64,000 bases of DNA from Puccinia triticina (GCF_026914185.1 NC_070570.1:744001-808000); one strand, 5' to 3'. Shown: positions 1-11,888, numbered from the stretch's first letter. Notes: generated from the letters alone by a model not told the origin. Made by a program: numbers and translations.

Positions 1-2772
1 TAGCGGCCCAATTCCCTTCTCGCCCAATTCACATCTGGCTGGATCTGTCACATCTAGAAACTTGGCTACCAATGGGATCCAAGATGGCAGCTTTCACCCA
101 TCGGTTAAGCGCCCTCGCACCGAATCTGGCGATGATCACGCTCTATTAGCACCATCATCCAACCCATTCTCGATCACAGTCTCCAGTGCTCCTCACCCCT
201 CAGTCAGCAGGCATGCACCCAACAGCGGAACTATGATCGGATTTCCTGTTGTCATTCCACCACAAGATCAGCCCGCTCAATCAAGAGAAACACAACACCT
301 TGCCCCCTTCCTTTCATCTTCCAACCCGCCCCCGTTGACATCAGCACAATCCGATAAGGCCTTGAATGTGCCCGATAATAGTTTGGCCCAAGGATTATCC
401 TTCCTAATTGGTGGAAACAAGTCTTCACCCGTACCTCAATCTATCTTAGACCCTGCGAATCACTCAAACTCTAGCCTGGCTCCCACATTTGCCTCAAACC
501 GATCTCAGTCGACACCTGGAGTCGCATCAGTTGACGCGACCCCTCCAACTGACGCCCTCTCACAGGCATTAGCACTGTTAACCGGCCCTCTGCCAAGCGG
601 CAAATCTAGCCAGGCTTTGCCCCTCCCAAATCAACAAGCTCCCTCCCAAGCCCCTCAGAACCTCTTGCCCGCCTGTCAACCTCATCCGACCTCCCCACAG
701 AAACCCACCCAACCTTCACCTAATGATTCGCAACCTTTGAGCCAATATTCATCCTCGGCGCCTAATCCAACTCAGCCTCAGCAACTACTCCAAACCGGAT
801 CACAAAAGTCTCAACAGATCTTCCAACCACCTCAAATACAACAAAAACAGCAGCAACAACTTCAACAGCTGCAGCAACTCCAAGAGAGCCACAAGATTCA
901 GACCCAACATACTGCCTCTCAGCGTCCTGTCAGTACCTCTTCCAAACTAATAATTTTGTTTTGCTAGGCTAGAACAACTAAGAACAAACAATAACTGCTG
1001 ACAATTATAACAACACTTGCGGATGCCTACCAGCCCACTTCATCTGCAATCTCATCTCAATTGACCCCCAGCTTACTTCCCGCAGCGTCGATTGTTCCAA
1101 GCCAACAGCAACCCCCGAAACAACAATCACAGCTGATGAATCTTAACGGTCCAGGGAGGAGCGTTCATCCGACACATAAGTCTCTCATGGAACAGGCCCA
1201 AAAAAGAGCCCGTGAACAAATGGCCGCTGTCGAGGAAAAATTTAAACGTGGTGAATTGTCTGAGGATCAGCGTCAATATGCCAATCGAAAGATTGCGAGT
1301 ACGATCAATGAACTGTTGGTCCCTCTTCCTCGGTTTATTTCTTGCCAATCTGCTTAGCGATTTTTTTTCTTCTTTTTTCCGCTGGGGTAGAATCCGAGCA
1401 CACTTAATGAAAGCTCAAGCCGCTTCTCAAGCTAACGAACCAAACCCGAATACGATCCCACCACCTGCTCTTTCTCCACCTTCGGTCAGTCGTCCGCTTT
1501 TTATTCATGGATAAAACCGGAAGTAGCATATAACAAGCTGATCCTACTCGATATTCTGCTCTAAGAGGTCCGATGGGCCATTCCTATGGAAGGGCCGATT
1601 GATTTGGAACATCACCATGTCTGGCTCAGTCAATAACGGTAATGAGGTTCAAACGAGGGATGTCTCGATTCCTATCGGAGTCCTCCCTACCGCCAATCAG
1701 CTCACCAATGAATGGTTGTAAGTCAGACATGAATGATTTTGCACTGAACTAATTCCACGACAAGGAACTGATCCATCACGGCTCTCATTTTGCTCCCAAC
1801 ATTAACCAAAAATCAGGCGACGCACGGTTGACTCATGGCCTAAGATTTGGAGAGTCGATCCGATTAGACCAACAAATATGCCCGAGCTTTCCGCTCATAC
1901 TCAGTCCGCACAAATTTCTGGGACAGTAATCCATCTCTTACCTGAACCTCCCTGCCCTAGCAATGGGGGATTGCCAAATGAAATTATTCACAAACAACTT
2001 TGCGAACGGTTAGCGAAGGTTAACGTATGTGTTCCTCTTCAGATATTTCTGGCTATGGGAAAGACTGGGCAAACAATTGGTTGTTTTCTCAATTGGTTGA
2101 TCCATCATTTAGACTTTCGTCGTCCCTTTCGATGACATGGGCCACGGCGTGGTGATCCTATACAACCAAAGTATACGAGGCTTAACCGGCATAATCTTCA
2201 TAAGGACTCCGATCCCCTATCAAATATTTCAACCCACACAGCAACAACCAGGCCCACTACCATCTTCCTCTTCGACATCGATTGCAAGGCCAAACTCACG
2301 TGCGACTGGCTCACCTGGCCTGCTCCACCAGCTCTCTAATAACAACAATGTCATGAGTGGTGTAGCTAATAATCATAACGGGAATAGTCAGATCAATCCC
2401 AGTTTACAACAACCCTCTAATCTGGGTGCAGTTGCTCAGAAACAGTTGATCCAGCAAATGTTGGCTCAAAACCAACATCGAAACCAACTGTTTCCTCAAC
2501 AGCAACAACCACAGCATCAACAGCATCATCACCCGCAACTCCAGCAACAGCACCAACAGCAGCTTCAGCATCAACATCAGCAGCAATCGCAACTGCACAC
2601 CTTCCAGACACTCCAAAACCAACAACACCAGTCCTCTTTCAATCCCCACGCCCAACAACTTCTACAGAACTTATCCGCCTCCTTCTCGTCTAATCACAAC
2701 AATCCTTCCCCAGGTAATATTATAAATAACAGTAATAAAAATGGGAATGGACCGGGTGGGCCAGGTTGGTAA
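1..2772 (+). CDS. Mediator subunit 25-like protein, 5'-truncated by window edge
   Basis: Partial gene; the start lies before the window. Frame-consistent exons are <1-928, 1034-1332, 1391-1484, 1566-1717, 1817-2024 and 2113-2772, each with GT-AG borders. The first 300 visible residues are Ser/Pro/Gln-rich and look disordered. A charged helix with an EQAQKRAREQMAA stretch follows, then a compact region that opens with LWKGRLIW and closes with VVILYNQSIRGLTGIIF, then a Gln/His-rich tail (2230-2650). This order resembles MED25 of animals and plants: vWA domain (here off-window), linker, ACID/PTOV beta-barrel beginning W-x-G-x-L-x-W and ending in an LLY strand, then a Q-rich tail. MED25 links transcription activators to Mediator in the nucleus. 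The identification is inference from pattern only; another Q-rich transcription cofactor is possible. The joined exons leave no internal stop. Confidence 0.5.
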
Positions 2773-3571
2773 ATTTGACCCCCCCCCACCCTGTCTCATC
2801 TTGGTTCTTTTGTCTATACGCAACTTATCAGTGCTAGATATAACTTATATGTATATATTCTTGTGTACATGCACATGAATTTGTTTTCAAATGATGTAAA
2901 AAAATAACGAAATCTTGTATCTATTTTTGTGTTGTACTTTAAACCAGGGGCACAGTTCTATCGGTGAAAAAGTGTTGTTTGTGCGGATTCGAGGTCCCTG
3001 CATAGTAGCCGGTGTCCATTTCACACCCGCAAGTAGTCGAACGCCTTTTCCGGTTTTTGAATTTCTATTGGAGGCGCTTGGATCTCTACGGAAATCAGCC
3101 TACTGGGGTGTTCAGGGTCTCTCAGACTCGGGCATCTTTTGATTAAAAATAATTCATCAATTGATTTTCCCAAGATCAAAGCTGTCCTCCAAAAAAGAAA
3201 AACACACGATCAAGATTGATGCAAAAACCAGACTGACAGTTTGAAGAATCTATGAATAGCAGCACAAGTCCATTTCGGGCTGATGCGGGAGCCTCGAAGG
3301 GTATCGGGTTGACAGAAGAACTGATCGAGTCGATGGATCTTCGTGCACGGGCCCTCCACAACGCCGTGCTCGTCGTCATCGACACCACGGCCGTGGTTCT
3401 CGGCTACCGGCAAGCAACCCGTCCGGCCGGTCGCCTCGTCTTTCGTCATCTTTTATTTCCCTTGGCGTCCTGTCCTGCTCGTTTCGTCACACCGCCATCC
3501 CCGAGATCGCTGGCTAACCCCTCTTGTCTGCGCCAAAATTATAGGTACCGGCAAAAACACCCCTCAACATC
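2773..3571. other. Intergenic, no recognised gene
   Basis: The first 150 bases are AT-rich, with a C run just after the MED25-like stop, and fit a 3' UTR. Two open frames occur on the plus strand (2915-3142 and 3252-3614). The second is GC-rich and has a hydrophobic stretch near 3370-3410. It runs into the tRNA-Met gene and matches no family I know, so it is not called as a gene. Confidence 0.5.
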
Positions 3572-3685
3572 GCCTTCGTGGCTCAGCTGGTTAGAGCGCC
3601 GGTCTCATATGTAGCTGCATAGTAATGTGATTATCCCGAGGGGTGAGTCATCCGGAGATCGCCAGTTCGATCCTGGCCGAGGGCA
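3572..3685 (+). tRNA. tRNA-Met (CAT), elongator type, with intron
   Basis: The acceptor stem GCCTTCG (3572-3578) pairs with CGAGGGC (3678-3684), with A as discriminator at 3685. The anticodon CAT is at 3606-3608, the anticodon stem is CCGGT/TCCGG with the U-U pair also found in yeast elongator tRNA-Met, and the T arm contains GTTCGATCC. A 40-base intron (about 3610-3649) sits one base 3' of the anticodon, the standard eukaryotic position. The mature length without CCA is 74. A T run at 3689-3694 directly downstream fits RNA polymerase III termination. Confidence 0.95.
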
Positions 3686-4268
3686 TGATTTTTTGCCTTG
3701 ACTCGTCTTCTCCTCATATTTCATTTCTACAAAACATCCCTTCATGCAGCTTGATGCTGAGGTTTTGAACTTTTGGATGCCTTCCAAACAAAGATATGGT
3801 GATTTTGCTAGCTTAACTAAGCCTCTTGAACGGAGGGTCCGGGGGACCCCGCCCGGAGGGCTCTCCGCAGGAGAGGCTTATGAGTTATGTCTTGATTTAA
3901 GCAGGAGCAGAAAGGATCTGCTACACTAAAAATCCCAACCAATATAGAAAAACTGAATACACAGAGCTGTAGGTTCTGTTCTTGCAATCAATTTGAGCCA
4001 CTTATCTATCTTGTAGCCAGAAAAACAACTCCTGGAGTCCCAAACAAGTGGAGCCTCATTTGGAAGACTTGTGCATTTTTGATCTTTTGAAAAGGTCAAC
4101 AGATTGAGATAGAAAAAATCTGAGTAGACCAAAATGTAGAGAAAGAAAAGTAGCATAGGGTACAGATAGGGCATATTGGTGGAGAGGCTGGGGGAGGAGC
4201 TATAAAAATTTTAAAAACCTCTCAGCCAAATGAACTTTCTGCTCCCGCGTAAAATTTGGGATAATGCA
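3686..4268. other. Gene-free stretch
   Basis: Only short frames are present. A GC-rich inverted patch near 3835-3885 (GGTCCGGGGGACCCCGCCC and similar) stands out against AT-rich surroundings and can fold on itself. I see no coding signal. Confidence 0.4.
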
Positions 4269-4334
4269 CAAGTCCCTCCCTGCGGGAGGGGCGGCTTCGC
4301 CGCCAGCCACAGCGCTCCCACCAGGGGGGACTTG
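4269..4334. repeat. Short GTCCCTCCC hairpin MITE remnant
   Basis: A roughly 65-base unit begins AAGTCCCTCCCTGCGGGAGG, continues with a GCGGCTTCGCCGCC hairpin and ends in GGGGGACTT. Longer relatives occur at 12597-12662, 13145-13205, 13695-13822, 14295-14365, 14377-14640 and 28768-28832. This is a dispersed non-autonomous repeat with inverted ends. Confidence 0.6.
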
Positions 4335-4507
4335 TGTTAAGTTAGGTGATTTTGCCCAGGGGAATCTAGGCAGATCTAGGATTTGGGACCATTGAGCCCA
4401 GATTTCCCTGTGGAATCTGGAAAAATCGGAGTTCCCAGATTGACAAGAAGTCCTCCATTTATTCATGTGCAGCTTAAGGATTAGATCCGGGAGGGCAGGT
4501 TGGGTAT

Positions 4508-4923
4508 CAATGGTGCAACAAATACAATACATGTATTTGTATATGGCATGTATTTTATTGTTTTGCATAGCATATGCATTGTATTTATATTGCATTTTTA
4601 TCCAATACAATAAGGTGTATTTTTTGATAATTATGGTGTTCAAAGTTGGTTTGCATAATTTTATGCATGCATAAATCATAAAATCATAAGAATATTTTGG
4701 TGAGGAAATTTTGTATTACATAATCAGACAGTCATATCCCCTGCAAAAAAGATTTTATGATTTTATGATTTATGCAGGCATAAAATTATGCAAATCAACT
4801 TTGAACACCATAAATGTATTGCCCTCCCCAAATGTAATATCTTGTGGATTGGCACAGTCAATACATTTGTATTGTATGTATTGAGTTTCCAATGTAATAC
4901 AAATACACTAAGAACCATTGCCA
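4508..4923. repeat. Nested hairpin MITEs
   Basis: The inner element at 4632-4812 has ends TATGGTGTTCAAAGTTG and its inverse CAACTTTGAACACCATA, and is almost fully palindromic, with an ATAAATCATAAAATCATAA stretch mirrored on the other side. It belongs to the family found at 17434-17584 and at 39178-43081. It lies inside a longer inverted repeat whose arms are rich in AATACAATAC and CATTTGTATT motifs, from about 4508 (CAATGGT) to 4923 (ACCATTG). Confidence 0.65.
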
Positions 4924-6093
4924 GTATGCCAATATGAGATCCGCTACACCTGGGACCTAGTGTTGGGTATGCTGGATCTTATTAAAAAAAATATTTTACA
5001 TGAGTATCATATATGTATGTGCAATAACTGGTATGAAAGGAAGGAAATAAAATAAACAAAGGAATTCATCCACCATACCCAACACATATTCAATCCAAAC
5101 TATCCTAGAGCTGAGTTTAGGTGTGAAACAATGTGAGAAATCCTCTGTAAAACTGTCCCAGACTGGTGTGTAAAATGTGTGATTCATGTATCTTCTGATT
5201 TGGTAGAGATAAGAGGGTGGTTACATTGGGTGACTAAGGGTTATTTTGGCTGTAGATTCCATGTTTGTTTTCTGTTTGGATCTTTAGACTTATAGTGAGT
5301 ACAGATAAAATTTGGAATTTTTCCTCCTGCAAACACAGGAATAAAAACTACAGTGGTTCATTTCTCCCATTGTGATTGGGGGAAATGTTGGGGTCTCAGT
5401 TTTGGGTTTTTGGAGCTGGAAATCAGCTGGGTTTACAAAGCAGCTCAACAGCGGGGGCTGTTTGGCTTTGGTGAGCTTATTTTTTCAATGAATCAACATA
5501 CATTGTGTGGAAGGATGATTCATTGCACTGAGAGAAAGAAAAAAAAGAGAGATGAAAGAAAGAAACTACTGACCTATATTAATGGATGGTGTGTGATGAG
5601 TATGTACATGGAAGGATGAAGAAAAGAATTTCCACTCCCACCCATTGAACTAGATGAACTACCTACAACAGTGCCCCAGATGTGTGAAATACAGGTTAAA
5701 TGGTTGGAAGCACAGAACAAGATGAAATAGGAAACAGATACCCCAACACTTATAGGCCTGAAAAACCAAGGTGTCCCCAGTTCTGGATGGAACTCTTCTC
5801 CAATGGAGAAGCTTTAACTCACCTAATTTCTGTTTGAAAGCGCTCTGTCAGGCATGATAGCAATGCTGCGCTTTCTCCAAATTGGATAAAATCATCCATC
5901 TATGCACCCTGTTTTTCTTAGAGACAAGAGGTTGGAGGATCTGTGGGACCCACCACGAGTTTTCCCATTTCTGCCCTCTCCAAGGTGCAGCACCTTGATT
6001 TCTGTGGCATTATTGGATGCCCTCTTTTAGATGAGATACTGACAGCAAAGGTGTATCTGCTGTGCTGCGTTTAGTTCAGTGAAGCGGTTAGCG
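4924..6093. other. Gene-free stretch
   Basis: AT-rich, with scattered frames shorter than 90 codons and no family signature. Nothing is called here. Confidence 0.4.
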
Positions 6094-6255
6094 CAGCAAT
6101 CTTTTGGGTCCTGCGCTACGCACTACGTGCAGTGGAAAGATTCCTGTGCTAAGCGCTATGTGCAGTGGAAAGATTGCTGTGCTATGTTCTACGTGCAGTG
6201 GACAGATCACTGTGCTATGTGCTACGTGCAGTGGACAGATTGCTGCGCTACACGC
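6094..6255. repeat. 33-bp tandem repeat, about 4.5 copies
   Basis: The unit starts TGCAGTGGA(A/C)AGAT and recurs at 6128, 6161, 6194 and 6227, an exact 33-base period, with a degenerate extra unit upstream. The period is a multiple of three, so one plus-strand frame (6079-6306) stays open and would encode an 11-residue repeat of type YVQWKDxCAxx. No domain is recognised and expression is unknown. Loose GTAGCGCAG-like motifs continue in the next 400 bases. Confidence 0.75.
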
Positions 6256-9200
6256 TTTTTGATTTTCCAAAAAAAAAGAAAGTTTGCTAAAGAAGCAGTC
6301 ACGTAGTGGTCAGCACTGCTTTTCTCTATGCCATGTGGGAGCCACAACAAAAAAAAGACAAAGTTTTTAAAACACATAAAAATATGTTTAGAACATAAAA
6401 CTATTCCGCTATTTTAGCGGGTACCATAGCAAATTTTCGCTTTTGCTAATGACACTGGCAGGGTAGCGGACAATTGCTACACGTAGCAAGTAGCGCAGTG
6501 GTGTTCTTGCTGCGCTATTGCTTTTTGGTCTGGCCATGTAGCGGTCAACCGCTGTGCTGCCCTAAAAGGCCACTTTTTCTGTAGTGCAGCGGTGTGGTGA
6601 TTTATATGGGGCTAGCGGCGTAGAATGTCTGCTCAACGTAGCATGTGCAGGAATGCAGTGGGGCGGCTGAGAAAATGCTCAGGCTACATATCCAAACAAG
6701 GGGATAAGCATGCAGGCTTATGCCTCTGATACGTAGACTGAGTGGAACCTTGAATGTACTGCTTAGAAAGCACACGGAAAGTTGGCGAAGGGGGAAGCTG
6801 CGGGACCAGGTACTTGTCACGGGGTTTGAGCCACACTCCGGACAGGCGGACTGAGCAGAAAGGTTGGAGTAGGACTTTGGCAGGACTCACAGACGGACTG
6901 AATAGGGTGGACCAGCACCAGCTGAACTGGGGCAGCGGAAGCAGACAGCATCAAAGCGGATGACGTTGGGGCGGACGCCCCAGGTAGAGACTGGGGTTGG
7001 AGGCTAGTCAGAGGGTGCAGGAGAACAAGCGTCAGAGATGTGCTAGGCTGGGAAGTGATGAATGCGGAGTTTGACAAGTGCAGGAAAGGAAAGATGCGGG
7101 TGAGGTTGGCTGGGAGCAGAGTTATGCGGAGGGAGTGGAGGAACAGGGACCTTTTGGGGGGATTTTCTCTCACTTCTTCATTCTACTATCTTACTACTCA
7201 TCATACAGTATTATTGTAGTTAAAGACTCACTTGCCGAGCTTTTGTGTATTGCTACAACATAGAGAGTTTTTATCACCCAAAACATTCTTACTTGCTTGC
7301 AGAGTTTGGCTACTTGCAAACAGAATGGCTGAATATTATGTAGACTAGAAAGATCATATCAGGCTCATTGCAGAGTGATGAAGAGGTCTGTACATTGCGG
7401 AAACCCAGTGCCAATAGCCATTCAAACCCAGAGTTATCAAAGAAGGAGGAGTAGCACCAATTCTCATCAGGCAACACACTTTTATCTCAACAGCAGACAC
7501 ACCATTGCTGACAGATTCCGCTGTAGAAATAAAGGCTGGTTGTCAGCCATTGGCTAGTCCAGACAGTGCCAACGCTGACACAACACGCGCCACAGAAGAC
7601 GGGTGCGCACCAAATGCCATTCCAGGCACAACACGCACCACAGATGATGTGTGCGCGCATAAGTGCAAACAAGCTGGGGATTCAACCAGATGTGACTCCC
7701 TGCTGTTGGTTGTCACGCTTGGCTAGGTGATTCTCACCGGTTGTTGTGCTTGAGTGAGCACAAACACGGGAATGTTCTACGCGTGGATTGTGATCAAACA
7801 AGAAGATTGTGAGGACATGAAGCCTACACGTGTCCAGTTTCCTAGGTTATAAAGACCTGGGACCTTTGAGCAAAAGAAGGTTCCTTAGATTATTATTTAG
7901 ATTACTACACCTGTCACCCTTGTTTTATACAAAACAACTGGGGCTTTTATCTAGCTACATCTCACTTCCTCTCACACCTTCAAGTCTGTTCTTCTCTTGC
8001 CTTCCTCACCTCCGCCTCTGCTGTATCTTCCGCTACCACCGCTACCTCCGCGGTTACCAGCTCTCCTTTCTTTCTGCTTCCTTCCACTTGCTACCATACC
8101 CGGTAAGCTAGAGTTTCTTTATACAAACCTTCTCAGGTTCAGGTACGACTCAGCTCTACCAGCCCCTCCACCAGAGGCGCGGCTTTCTCCTCCCGCTCCG
8201 CGGTTGAGTTGAGCGTGTTTTCCTCTTTAGGAACTCACTACTTGTTCTGTTCTATTCAGGGCGTCACCACTTTAGAGACGCGCCCTGACACTGGTTTAGA
8301 GACGCGCCCTGACACTGGTCCTGTTAAGAAATGACTGAGTCCACCTCTCTTCAAGAATTTGTACCAGGCCAAGTGATCACCAATGAATTCCACTCTTCCC
8401 CACCAATTTCTGCTAAGCTTCAGAACTCCACAATGAGTCTGATCTTTAGCATAATAGTCCACAGCACCAGGAAAATAAAATATTCAGTTGATGAGAAGTG
8501 ACATCATGCCAGCTCCAGCCAGCTACCCGCCATCTATACAATATCTATCCACTATCTACCCCAATATCCCAACCATCTCCTCAACTTCCAAAATATACCA
8601 AGGACGTCCTGTTCAGTTTTTGATTAGCCCAACTGATCCTCCGTTCTGTCCAGCTGATGCTCAGCTTTGGTACCCAGCTCATACTCAGCTTTTTTGCCCA
8701 GCTCATACTCAGCTTTTTCTTCAACAATAAGGCATATGCCATAAGTGCCACCACATACTTAGTTAATTTAGCTGCTTGAGCTGCCCCAGATGGCTTGTAG
8801 GCCAGTCCAGAAACGGCTCTCTACAGAATTTCAAACCAAGGTATCAATGTGTCAATCAATCAGTTTAGCTTTTCTGCTAGTTGGTTGTTGAAATCAGGCA
8901 GGGAGCCCTCATTAACATACATGTCCACATTGGCCATGTTGTTATGTACACACAGGGCCTCTGCCCTGCAGGAGCAGAGGGTTTGGCATGAGTTTGTGAG
9001 ACTGGGGCGCAATTAAATTGGGATGGAAAGGGGAGGGGGAGGAGCCGGGATATTATTAGTGCTCTGTTTGAGTATTTAATGTACAACTCATACAACTCAC
9101 CAGGGTATTTTCTCTTTTTAGACTCTGCACAAGACACATTATAAGACAAAATCCAGCATTTTTGACACAGGTTGAGGAAGTAACTGCAAGAAAAACTTGT

Positions 9201-9403
9201 GCAACTGACACCAGTTGACATATTAGATGATCCTGTGTAACAGCCATTTTAGTGTTGATAAGGACTCAACAGTTTTTTTTGAATAGTTACTGTGTATTGA
9301 AGCTTGGTGAAGAGCAAACTTTGGCGAGTGCTTGTGTAGAAACACAAGCTTCTCTGGATCTCTTGCATCTCAATTGAAATCATTTGTGTGAGTTTTTCTT
9401 ATA
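6256..9403. other. Gene-free stretch with minor repeats
   Basis: No frame longer than 120 codons and no recognised motif. A perfect 24-base direct duplication (TTTAGAGACGCGCCCTGACA plus four bases) occupies 8271-8294 and 8295-8318. A short CAGCTCATACTCAGCTTTTT duplication sits at 8676-8719. The 6.6-7.2 kb part is G-rich on the plus strand and may be decayed repeat. Confidence 0.4.
8271..8318. repeat. 24-bp perfect tandem duplication
   Basis: Two identical 24-base units are directly adjacent. They contain GACGCGCCCTGACACTGG. No coding context. Confidence 0.8.
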
Positions 9404-10139
9404 CACCAGGGGAGATTTTGATGCACTTTACAGAGATTGCCATACCGTAACCTTTTTTCAGAGCTGTGCTGGATGCTTTTGGTGAAAGTAGTGCAAGAAA
9501 TAATGAAAATGCTGGCACTCATCCACAAATGTTCTGAAACTAATACTGGATTCATCCATAAATTATACAGAAGTCATGCAGAAGCCAACTGAAACTCAAT
9601 CAGAACACAGTTGAAACCACTAAAACACAATGGCCACAATCAAACCATAATTAAATTTGAACTGTTTGTTAATTGGGATGATTTCTTGGGGTTCAATTCA
9701 TATTATTCACATGCTCATGAAGGTGTCAATTGGTTTCACTTTGCCAATTTTCCCCTCATGTGCGCGCGTACAATGTTGTTACAAATTGCAGGCTGTGCCT
9801 CTTTAAGATCAACAACATGTACACCCTGGTTAGAATGATGTGAAAGGCCCATCTGAATTGGTGTATTTCCCTAAAAAAGGCAGGTATCATCTAGAATCAA
9901 GCTAAAAAAGGATGAAAATAAGGTGAAAGTATGAGTAAAGTCAAGCTTGGAGGTTTGCGGTACCAGATTTCAGCTAGACAACCTGGCTTCTTAACACATA
10001 CAAGCTTGTGAGTTTTTTGTGTTTTCCAATGTCTCCATGCACATGCATTTCAGCTGTTTTCCATTTTGCCAATTTCACCTTTGTGTATGTGCATACATTG
10101 GGGTGACAGATCACCTGAGGGGCCTTTCACAGCTCCATG
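9404..10139. mobile_element. Truncated copy of CACCAGGGG-ended element
   Basis: It starts with CACCAGGGGAGATTTTGA and follows the complete copy at 52324-53435 for about 730 bases, to the TTTCACAGCTCCAT segment. There it stops and the next copy starts at once at 10140. The missing part is the right third with its inverted end. Internal hallmarks shared with the other copies are GTGAAAGGCCCATCT and GGGGCCTTTCACAGC, inverse to each other. Confidence 0.7.
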
Positions 10140-10449
10140 CACCAGGGGAGATTTTGACGCACTCTCCAGAGAGTGCCATACTGCATCCTTTTTCTATAAC
10201 TGTGCTGGATACCTTTGATAAAATTATTGTAAGAATTAATGAAACATTCTGGAACTAATCCACAAATGATCTGAAACTGATCCTGGATTAATGCATAAAT
10301 CACCCAGAAGTCATGCAGAAGTCAACTGGAATGCAACTGGAACACAGTTGAACCCACTAAGACACAATGGTTGCAATCAAATCATAATTCAATTTGAACT
10401 TTGTGTTGATTGAGATGAATTCTTGGGGTTCCATTTATATTATTTACAT

Positions 10450-11098
10450 TAGAGATTGCCAAGTGGACCCACGCGCAGGTACCTGTCAGCATCTGGCGGG
10501 TACCCGCTTGCGGGTGCCAGAGGAATCAATCCTCTCAGAGTTTCAATGAACGGGATAGATCATGGTCATTTTTTATGGTCTGTTCTGGGGAGAGGAAGAT
10601 GGAGTCTAGGGTCTGGGGTTCTGAGGTTTCTGGATTCAAGATGGTAGATTGCAGGATGAGGAAGAGGCTTGGATCTCCAGCCTCTTGAACCTTGAGTATG
10701 GTCTGTGACATGTACGTGTAGTCTATGTACATGTGAGTCTGCGCTGCAGAGCCTGCGCTGCAGAGCCCGCGCTGCGGCTCATAACATCATTGGGAGGAAT
10801 CAACCCTCTTGATAACCGGGGTCTGTCCCAGTCATCAAGGGGGTTTATTCCTCCCAATGACCAGGATCTGCCCCAGTCATTGATATGAAACAAGGCTCTT
10901 GATGACTGGGACAGACCCCGGTCATCAAGAGGAACCAACACTCCCAATGAACGGTCTGTACCCGTCATCAAGAGGGGGATTTGGATAAGAAAAAGCACAA
11001 GTACCCGCGGTACCCGCCCGCAGGTGTTGTGTGCGGGTATGGGTGTCTGAATATCATGAAAAACACTGCAGGTACCCGGTTCCACTTGGCAATCTCTA
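10450..11098. mobile_element. Non-autonomous hAT-like element, 649 bp
   Basis: The terminal inverted repeats are TAGAGATTGCCAAGTGGA and TCCACTTGGCAATCTCTA. A perfect 8-bp target duplication ATTTACAT flanks it (10442-10449 and 11099-11106), the size typical of hAT insertion. Subterminal DNA is rich in GGTACCYG motifs, like the complete hAT element at 39245-42979. It has no transposase. A separate dispersed repeat sits inside it at 10574-10785. Confidence 0.88.
10574..10785 (+). repeat. About 200-bp dispersed repeat, copy 1
   Basis: It runs from TATGGTCTGTTCTGGGGAGA to GCGGCTCATAAC. Related copies are at 34798-34994 (plus), 18190-18948 (minus, split by a hAT-like element) and 53988-54166 (diverged). 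It has no open frame of note. Ends resembling GTTATGG and CATAAC suggest a small inverted-repeat element. Confidence 0.65.
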
Positions 11099-11888
11099 AT
11101 TTACATGCACATGAAGGTGGTCATTGTTTTCACTTTGCTACAGTAACCCTCATGTGTGCATGTACAAGGTTATTCACAGATTGAGCCTCCCACAGATCGA
11201 AAACATGTACACCCCTGCTAGAATCATGTGAAAGGCCCATCTCAATTGGCATATTTCACTAAAGAAGGCCGGTATCATCTAGAATTGAGCCAAAAAAGGA
11301 TGAAATTAGGGTGAAAATATGAGTCAAGTCAAGCTTGGAGGTGTGTGGTACCAGATTTCATCTAGACATCCTGGCTTCTCAACAGATATAAGCTTGTGAT
11401 TTGTTTGTTTTCCAATGTCTCCATGCACATGCACGTGAGCTGTTTTCCACTTCGCCAATGTCACATTTGTGTACGCGTGTACATTAGGGTGACAGATCAC
11501 TGGAGGGGCCTTTCACAGCTCCATTACAAGTACAAACTGGTCAGAAAGCCATTAAAGCCCCCACGTATCACATTTACGTTGTGTGAAACCCCTTGCACAT
11601 AGAAAAATTGGTCAACAGAAATTTGCCATAAATGATTAATAATTGGGCATTGAGTAAATATTGTTTCATTACAGGTTGTAATTGAGTCATCCTTGAAGAA
11701 TGAAACAGTTCTGTACAAAATTGCATGAGGTGCTGTGATACTTCCTCACAAATTATGACAGGCTTCCCATTCAATTCCAAATGATTTACCAATCATTTCC
11801 TAATACACATCTGACTGACATCAGACCAGAACAGCATAAAATTACAGTCAGGCACTCTCTGGAGAGTGTGTCAAAGTCTCCCCTGGTG

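Larger units (their letters stand above)
10140..11888. mobile_element. Complete CACCAGGGG-ended non-autonomous element, interrupted by a hAT-like element
   Basis: The left end CACCAGGGGAGATTTTGACG and right end CAAAGTCTCCCCTGGTG are inverted, with the subterminal palindrome GCACTCTCCAGAGAGTGC near both ends. Without the insertion at 10450-11098 and one 8-bp duplication the length is about 1.09 kb, close to the 1.11 kb copy at 52324-53435. It has no coding capacity. The superfamily is uncertain: ends starting CAC and a possible 3-bp ACA duplication at the other copy would fit a CACTA-like origin, but this is inference. Confidence 0.7.

Noticed and set aside
2043..2112. Exon reading ISGYGKDWANNWLF in the MED25-like gene
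   Set aside because: It needs an 18-base intron and does not join the following frame; a single 88-base intron gives a clean fusion. Kept as a minor alternative.
2404..2658. Leu/Ala-rich minus-strand frames
   Set aside because: Shadows of the CAG/CAA glutamine tract of the MED25-like gene.
3252..3614. GC-rich 120-codon plus-strand frame before tRNA-Met
   Set aside because: It runs into the tRNA gene, has no recognised motif or clear splice exit, and opposite-strand frames are equally open.
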